DNA from: Elusimicrobiota bacterium
Lineage (GTDB): Bacteria; Elusimicrobiota; Elusimicrobia; 2-02-FULL-39-32
Length of the DNA stretch: 10,181 nucleotides
Assembly: GCA_023249835.1 (NCBI GenBank)
Contig: JAHFBY010000024.1
Location: forward strand, 1-10,181
Direction: 5' to 3'
Shown here: piece by piece, positions 7,210-10,181 of the stretch
Layout: every line of letters starts with the position of its first letter
How positions within the stretch are numbered: the first letter of the stretch is position 1
Made by a program: the position numbers and the translations under genes
The notes under the pieces: model-generated
Seen by the model: only the letters and a program-made list of their open reading frames with translations
Told to the model about the DNA's origin: nothing
Database searches by the model: none

Positions 7210-7226
7210 GTTTAAACGCGGCACAA
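7210..7226. repeat. 17-bp exact repeat, right copy
   Basis: This is the second copy of GTTTAAACGCGGCACAA (first at 6372-6388). Its last six bases form the outer start of the terminator stem at 7221. The repeat pair bounds an 838-bp unit holding the sigma54 -12 half, the secreted-protein gene and its stop. Confidence 0.8.
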
Positions 7227-7265
7227 AGAGGGCGCTAAAATTTAGGCCCTCTTTGTGCTCTTTTT
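7221..7265 (+). terminator. Strong intrinsic terminator of the secreted-protein gene
   Basis: A perfect 13-bp stem (7221-7233 with 7246-7258) is extended, after a one-base bulge, by a 5-bp inner stem (CTAAA/TTTAG). It is followed by TCTTTTT at 7259-7265. The U-run is only on the right side, so it terminates the + strand gene and does not serve the convergent ATPase. Confidence 0.92.
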
Positions 7266-7278
7266 AAATGGTGCATTT

Positions 7279-8694
7279 TCAGTTCGAGTCTACCCGCAGG
7301 TATATGTCTTCAAGCGTGTGGTTTCGAATTGTGGAGTCCATCTTCAGCTTCAAGGCGGCTTTGGTAAAAAGGCGCCCAAATAGAGTGGCTTTTGATAGAT
7401 TGGGGTAATTCTTTATTTTAGATTCTAGTTCAGCGCGGGCTTGGCTTAAGGAGGGTGTTTTTCCCCATTTGCATTCTCCGATATCAATGACCTTGTCTTT
7501 TCGTAGGCCGATAACATCAATCTGGCAATGTTTATTCCAGTATTCTCCAACCGCATATTCGGATAAAACCTTTTCTTTTTGGTAAAGGTTGGGCAGGGCT
7601 TCGCGGCAGAGCGTTTCAAAACAATGTCCAAAATAATTCTCCAACGATGGTTGAACCTTATGTTTAAAAGCTTCTTCCGCGCCTGCGCGCAGGATGTAGC
7701 TTTGCGAAGGGTAAACAAAATAAAACCAAAAACGGAGCATGGGATCGATAATTTCAAAACGCACTTCATGTTTTTGGGGAGAGCGGGAAACTAACGGGTA
7801 TTTTCTGCCGACGTAGTTTAACTCTACCAAGCTTTGCAGATAGTAGTAGGCCCTGCGCTCATCTAAACCCGCATATTGCGTTATAGCGGACATGGATTTT
7901 AATCCTTGGGCAATGGCCATAAGGATAGTGTAGTACCGTTCCACGTCTCGCAACTCTTCGCGCAAGAGAAAGTCCGGTTCTCTGAATAAGGGTGCAAATT
8001 CATTTAAAAAATTGTTGGCGATGTTGGAAGCAATGGAAACGTTTTGGTCAAACATATTTAAGTATGCCGGAATACCTCCGCAAATAAAGTATGCGGCGGC
8101 CTGATCATTAAGCGCATATTGGGGATGAAACAGAGCTGCTTCCAGATATCCCAGCGGCTTTAAAAGGATCTGGGCTGTCCGGCGTCCAAATAGAGGGCTC
8201 TTTTGGCCCAGGATTTCTTTTTCCATAAACCCGATGTAGGATCCGCAGAGGATTAGGAAGAGGTTATTTTGTTTTTTCCAGGTTGTGTCCCAAAGTTCTT
8301 GCAAGACGGACGGCAGCTCAGGACTGGATTCTACGGTCCATTGAAACTCATCAAAGGCGAGGATCAGCGGTTTATCTCTGGACGCTTTCAGAGCGACGGC
8401 GGTAAGAATTTCTTTCCAGGAACTTTGTTGCAAATGAGCCCAGAGCGGCTCTTGCAATGCGACTGCGGCTTCGCCAACGAATTCCTTTTTTTGCAGTTCT
8501 GCGGACGCTTTTTTACCAACATAATAAATTGAGGTTTTGTTCTTGATGAACTGAAGCACTAATTCGCTTTTGCCTGTCCTGCGGCGGCCATAGATGGGAA
8601 TGAACTGCGCTTTTCCCGATACAAAAGAGTTTTGTAGAAGTTCCAACTCTTGGAAACGGCCCACGAAGTTTTGTGCGCGACGATGTAATCCCAT
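7279..8694 (-). CDS. Solo AAA ATPase, ATPase_2/DUF234 type
   Basis: A 471-residue P-loop ATPase of the archaeal-type ATPase_2 family with a C-terminal DUF234-like region. The opening FVGRFQELELL is the family's typical lead-in. Walker A is GRRRTGKS (36-43), Walker B is LILAFDE (110-116), and a sensor-like CGSY sits at 150-153. A winged-helix-like segment (SAITQYAGLDERRAYYYLQS) could bind DNA. The C-terminus carries a PD-(D/E)XK-like set: E360, D393, then E407-C-K409-W. Length is normal and no break is seen. The biological role of these solitary ATPases is not established. The start is the ATG at 8694, six bases after a perfect -10 box and without any ribosome site, hence probably leaderless. 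It is convergent with the secreted-protein gene and divergent from the toxin-antitoxin pair. Confidence 0.9.
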   Translation of the reverse strand: MGLHRRAQNFVGRFQELELLQNSFVSGKAQFIPIYGRRRTGKSELVLQFIKNKTSIYYVGKKASAELQKKEFVGEAAVALQEPLWAHLQQSSWKEILTAVALKASRDKPLILAFDEFQWTVESSPELPSVLQELWDTTWKKQNNLFLILCGSYIGFMEKEILGQKSPLFGRRTAQILLKPLGYLEAALFHPQYALNDQAAAYFICGGIPAYLNMFDQNVSIASNIANNFLNEFAPLFREPDFLLREELRDVERYYTILMAIAQGLKSMSAITQYAGLDERRAYYYLQSLVELNYVGRKYPLVSRSPQKHEVRFEIIDPMLRFWFYFVYPSQSYILRAGAEEAFKHKVQPSLENYFGHCFETLCREALPNLYQKEKVLSEYAVGEYWNKHCQIDVIGLRKDKVIDIGECKWGKTPSLSQARAELESKIKNYPNLSKATLFGRLFTKAALKLKMDSTIRNHTLEDIYLRVDSN

Positions 8695-8700
8695 AGGCCT

Positions 8701-8729
8701 ATTATAAGCGACAAGTCATAACTTGTCAA
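8701..8729 (-). promoter_or_regulatory. Perfect-consensus sigma70 promoter of the DUF234-type ATPase
   Basis: On the minus strand TTGACA (8729-8724) and TATAAT (8706-8701) match the consensus at all 12 positions with the optimal 17-base spacer. Six bases separate the -10 box from the ATG, so transcription should begin on or beside the start codon. A promoter this strong would normally need repression, and an operator array lies on it. Confidence 0.88.
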
Positions 8730-8756
8730 GTCATAACTTGTTAAGTTGTTGCTTGT
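8710..8756. repeat. Tandem 15-bp palindromic repeats, candidate operator array
   Basis: CAAGTCATAACTTGT occurs twice with no gap (8712-8726, 8727-8741). A degenerate third unit (8742-8756) keeps the AAGT and CTTGT ends. Each unit is itself a dyad (CAAGT, CATA, ACTTG). Where two units meet, ACTTGTCAAGT (8721-8731) makes another dyad that contains the -35 box. The 15-base period is about 1.4 helical turns. The array covers the -35 box and spacer of the ATPase promoter, so bound protein should block RNA polymerase. Confidence 0.8.
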
Positions 8757-8773
8757 CCCATTATTCATTTATG

Positions 8774-8812
8774 AGCTCTTTACAAAAGCGTTGTTTTCAG
8801 TTATATAGAGAG
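8774..8812 (+). promoter_or_regulatory. Promoter-like 39-bp element, copy 2
   Basis: TTTACA (8779-8784), 17 bases, TATATA (8802-8807): the same arrangement and 30 of 39 bases as the element at 2514-2552. It points away from the ATPase gene into a gap with no recognisable gene before 8996. It could start a long leader for the toxin-antitoxin pair, a small RNA, or be a relic left by duplication. Confidence 0.5.
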
Positions 8813-8927
8813 AAGTATTCCCTTTTGGTTAGCTATGAGCGCACAGAATAAGAAAAATTGCGGCGCTAGATCATCTTTCTGAAGTTAAATCAATTCAAAG
8901 TATCTTGCCAGAGCCATGCACCGCCCC
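8813..8927. other. Gene-free stretch between divergent units
   Basis: Together with the flanking promoter elements this makes a 301-bp gap (8695-8995). I see no tRNA, no intrinsic terminator and no convincing coding sequence here. The only small frame on the + strand after the element at 8774 is 15 codons (8835-8882) without a ribosome site. Confidence 0.6.
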
Positions 8928-8959
8928 TTGAATAAGTATACACTTTAATGTATACTTAT
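8928..8959 (+). promoter_or_regulatory. Toxin-antitoxin promoter with overlapping operator
   Basis: TTGAAT (8928-8933), a 17-base spacer and TATACT (8951-8956) form a good sigma70 promoter. An 11-bp perfect inverted repeat (ATAAGTATACA at 8932-8942, partner at 8949-8959) covers the spacer and -10 box. Each arm contains the palindrome GTATAC, the two being 14 bases apart centre to centre, reminiscent of the paired TGTACA boxes bound by YefM-type antitoxins. Autorepression by the antitoxin, alone or with toxin, is the expected mode. Confidence 0.8.
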
Positions 8960-8995
8960 ATTTAGCCTATTAAACTTGGGCAAGGAGGCATAAAA

Positions 8996-9271
8996 ATGAT
9001 TCAAACAATTTCGCTTAAAAAATTGCGGCCCCAATTGCCAGGGTTAATCAACGCTGTTTCTCAAAGGTGGGACCGTTTCATCCTTACTAAACGCGGAGAA
9101 CCTAAAGCCATCCTTCTGAGCACAGAGGATTATGAAGGGTTGCTGGAAACTTTGGATATTCTGGAAGACAAAGCCGGAATGAAGCGTTTGAAGAGGGCGA
9201 AGTCTCAACTGGCCAAGGGCCAAACGCGCTCTTTGGAAGATATACGCAATTCTTTGAAACGTGGCTTATAA
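8996..9271 (+). CDS. Phd/YefM-family antitoxin
   Basis: A 91-residue antitoxin. The N-terminal half has the Phd/YefM fold signature: SLKKLRPQLPGLINAV, then RFILTKRGEPKAILLSTEDY (residues about 27-46), the region that dimerises and binds DNA. The charged C-terminal half (about 55-91) is the part that typically wraps and neutralises the toxin. A strong AAGGAGG (8982-8988) lies seven bases before the ATG, so it should be made in excess of the toxin. Its stop overlaps the toxin start by 11 bases. The dyad at 8932-8959 is its likely binding site. Confidence 0.9.
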   Translation: MIQTISLKKLRPQLPGLINAVSQRWDRFILTKRGEPKAILLSTEDYEGLLETLDILEDKAGMKRLKRAKSQLAKGQTRSLEDIRNSLKRGL

Positions 9272-9524
9272 GGTTCTGCTGTCAAGGGAAGCGGAATCCG
9301 TTTACCGCTGGCTTTCTAAGCGGGACCCGGTCTTGTTCAAAAGAATCGATGCATGTTTAGATGAACTAAAAAAGAATCCAACCATTGGAAAACCTTTGCA
9401 AGGAGCCATGAAAGGAGATTTTTCTTGCCGGATCGGCTCCTATCGCATTATTTACACAATTCAACACCAACGACTCATCGTTTATATCCTAGACATAGGA
9501 CACCGCAAGGAAATATATCGTTAA
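9261..9524 (+). CDS. RelE/ParE-superfamily toxin
   Basis: An 87-residue toxin partnered with the overlapping antitoxin. It has the compact RelE-like pattern: KVLLSREAESVYRWL helix, a basic GKPLQGAMKGDFSCRIGSYR segment (43-62) and IIYTI, ending in ILDIGHRKEIYR. The Arg and Lys residues (K51, R57, R62, R82) and Y86 near the C-terminus are the kind used by ribosome-dependent mRNA interferases of this family, so mRNA cleavage during translation is the likely activity. Gyrase inhibition, as in ParE, cannot be excluded by eye. The start is GTG at 9261 within the antitoxin gene without a good ribosome site, which implies translational coupling and lower yield than the antitoxin. No truncation is visible. 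Confidence 0.88.
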   Translation: MAYKVLLSREAESVYRWLSKRDPVLFKRIDACLDELKKNPTIGKPLQGAMKGDFSCRIGSYRIIYTIQHQRLIVYILDIGHRKEIYR

Positions 9525-9587
9525 GCGCTTTCTGAAAAGCTGTTTAGTTTGCGGCAGCGGTGGATCCATATACATTACATCTTTTGT

Positions 9588-10181
9588 TTATAAACTTTGG
9601 ATCAAGTGGGACAGGGGAGTAAACTGAACTTTCAAATCGCCATAATTTTGTTGAAATTTCCGGTCGATATCTTGACTGACTACATAGTTTACGCCCTGAG
9701 GATATTGTTTACGAAAAACATGCAAGTTCGCAGGGTTAAATCCAGAAGCGGACCATTTGCATTCAATGGCAATCGGATCCTGTCCGCGCGGCGCCCAAAT
9801 GAAATCAACCTCGTGCCCCCGCTTGTCGCGCCAATACTGGACCTTTCGGGATTGAAGAGAAGAGTGAATTTCGTTGAGGACATAATGCTCCCAGAGGGAC
9901 CCCAAATCCTCATTCCTTAAGTCATGCCATCCCTTGTGGTAGCAAACGAACCCTGTATCAAAACCGTAGACTTTGGGAGCGGACACGATCTCTGTCGGAC
10001 GATGGGTGCTGTATGGTCGGGTCACGTGGACCACGTATGTGGCTTCTAAAACGGTTAAGTAATTGACAATGGTTCCCCGGCTGACCTCGCAATTTATTGC
10101 GTACCTGGAAGCCTCAAATATTCCCCCGCTTGCGGCCAGCAAAAGCTCAAAAAACTTTTGGAAGGAGTGGCGGCGTTCCAG
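9588..10181 (-). CDS. Solo AAA ATPase, DUF4143 part only (5' end outside window)
   Basis: The frame is open to the right edge, adding 13 codons (starting LERRHSFQKFFELL) upstream of the first possible TTG start at 10142, so the gene clearly begins outside the window. The 197 visible residues are the C-terminal half of a DUF4143-type ATPase. A winged-helix-like stretch (FEASRYAINCEVSRGTIVNY) is followed by LEATYVVHVTRPY and KVYGFDTGFVCY, then GSLWEHYVLNEI. The PD-(D/E)XK-like end is EVDFIW, then IAIECKW. The Walker motifs would lie outside the window. The family and overall plan match the ATPase at 1268-2503, but the sequences are clearly different, so they are not recent duplicates. It is convergent with the toxin gene; 63 bases separate the two stops. 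Confidence 0.88.
   Translation of the reverse strand: MERRHSFQKFFELLLAASGGIFEASRYAINCEVSRGTIVNYLTVLEATYVVHVTRPYSTHRPTEIVSAPKVYGFDTGFVCYHKGWHDLRNEDLGSLWEHYVLNEIHSSLQSRKVQYWRDKRGHEVDFIWAPRGQDPIAIECKWSASGFNPANLHVFRKQYPQGVNYVVSQDIDRKFQQNYGDLKVQFTPLSHLIQSL

Noticed and set aside
7220..7235. Second sigma54-like site in the right 17-bp repeat
   Set aside because: GG and GC keep the 12-base offset, but TTGCA is lost and the bases form the terminator stem; no gene follows on that strand.
8712..8756. CRISPR-like reading of the 15-bp repeats
   Set aside because: Units are contiguous without spacers, too short, and sit on a promoter; an operator array is the simpler reading.
8835..8882. 15-codon small frame after the promoter-like element
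   Set aside because: No ribosome site and no features; random frames of this length are expected.
9524..9541. Hairpin after the toxin stop as an intrinsic terminator
   Set aside because: The stem is short and bulged (AGC and TTT pairings only) and is followed by a poor T-run; too weak to annotate.
9597..9920. 107-codon open frame on the plus strand opposite the third ATPase
   Set aside because: The opposite strand shows clear DUF4143 motifs through the same interval; this is a shadow frame.
1..10181. Insertion sequence, transposase or integrase
   Set aside because: No transposase or recombinase motifs in any frame and no terminal inverted repeats with target duplications were seen, despite the accessory character of several genes.

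Overview
The window reads as a chromosomal stretch of a Gram-negative (diderm) bacterium: it encodes a TolC-type outer-membrane channel, a periplasmic adaptor and exported proteins, and its promoters include textbook sigma70 boxes and a sigma54 -24/-12 site. Composition is moderate, and the genes are a loose mix of small operons and solitary units. Several solo AAA ATPases, a toxin-antitoxin pair and a large anonymous protein together would fit a lineage such as Omnitrophota or Elusimicrobiota. That is an impression from gene content, not a demonstrated assignment.

Layout. 3-1169 (+): C-terminal part of an unrecognised protein, reading frame open at the left edge. 1268-2503 (+): solo AAA ATPase of the AAA_14/DUF4143 type, apparently leaderless, with a 12-bp perfect inverted repeat centred on its -35 box. 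2594-6281 (+): a three-gene operon of a receiver-Yip1 fusion, a TolC-family channel and a MacA/HlyD-like adaptor, overlapping or nearly abutting. 6457-7206 (+): a secreted four-cysteine protein of unknown function behind a sigma54 promoter, with an upstream dyad at enhancer distance and a strong intrinsic terminator. 7279-8694 (-): a second solo ATPase (ATPase_2/DUF234 type) with a perfect-consensus sigma70 promoter, again apparently leaderless, embedded in 15-bp tandem palindromic repeats. 8996-9524 (+): a Phd/YefM-RelE type toxin-antitoxin pair with its operator overlapping the promoter. 9588-10181 (-): the C-terminal part of a third solo ATPase (DUF4143), running off the right edge.

How they work together. 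The receiver-Yip1, TolC and adaptor genes look like parts of a tripartite export system. Bacillus subtilis YknWXYZ offers a precedent for a Yip1 protein working with a MacA-like adaptor, but no energising pump (MacB-like ABC or RND) lies in this window. The ATPases and the toxin-antitoxin pair look like independent accessory units carrying their own self-contained operator-promoters. The most interesting signals are the receiver-Yip1 fusion, the shared leaderless/palindrome architecture of two unrelated ATPase genes, the sigma54-controlled secreted protein flanked by 17-bp exact repeats, and a 39-bp promoter-like element present twice (2514 and 8774), the second time with no obvious gene behind it.
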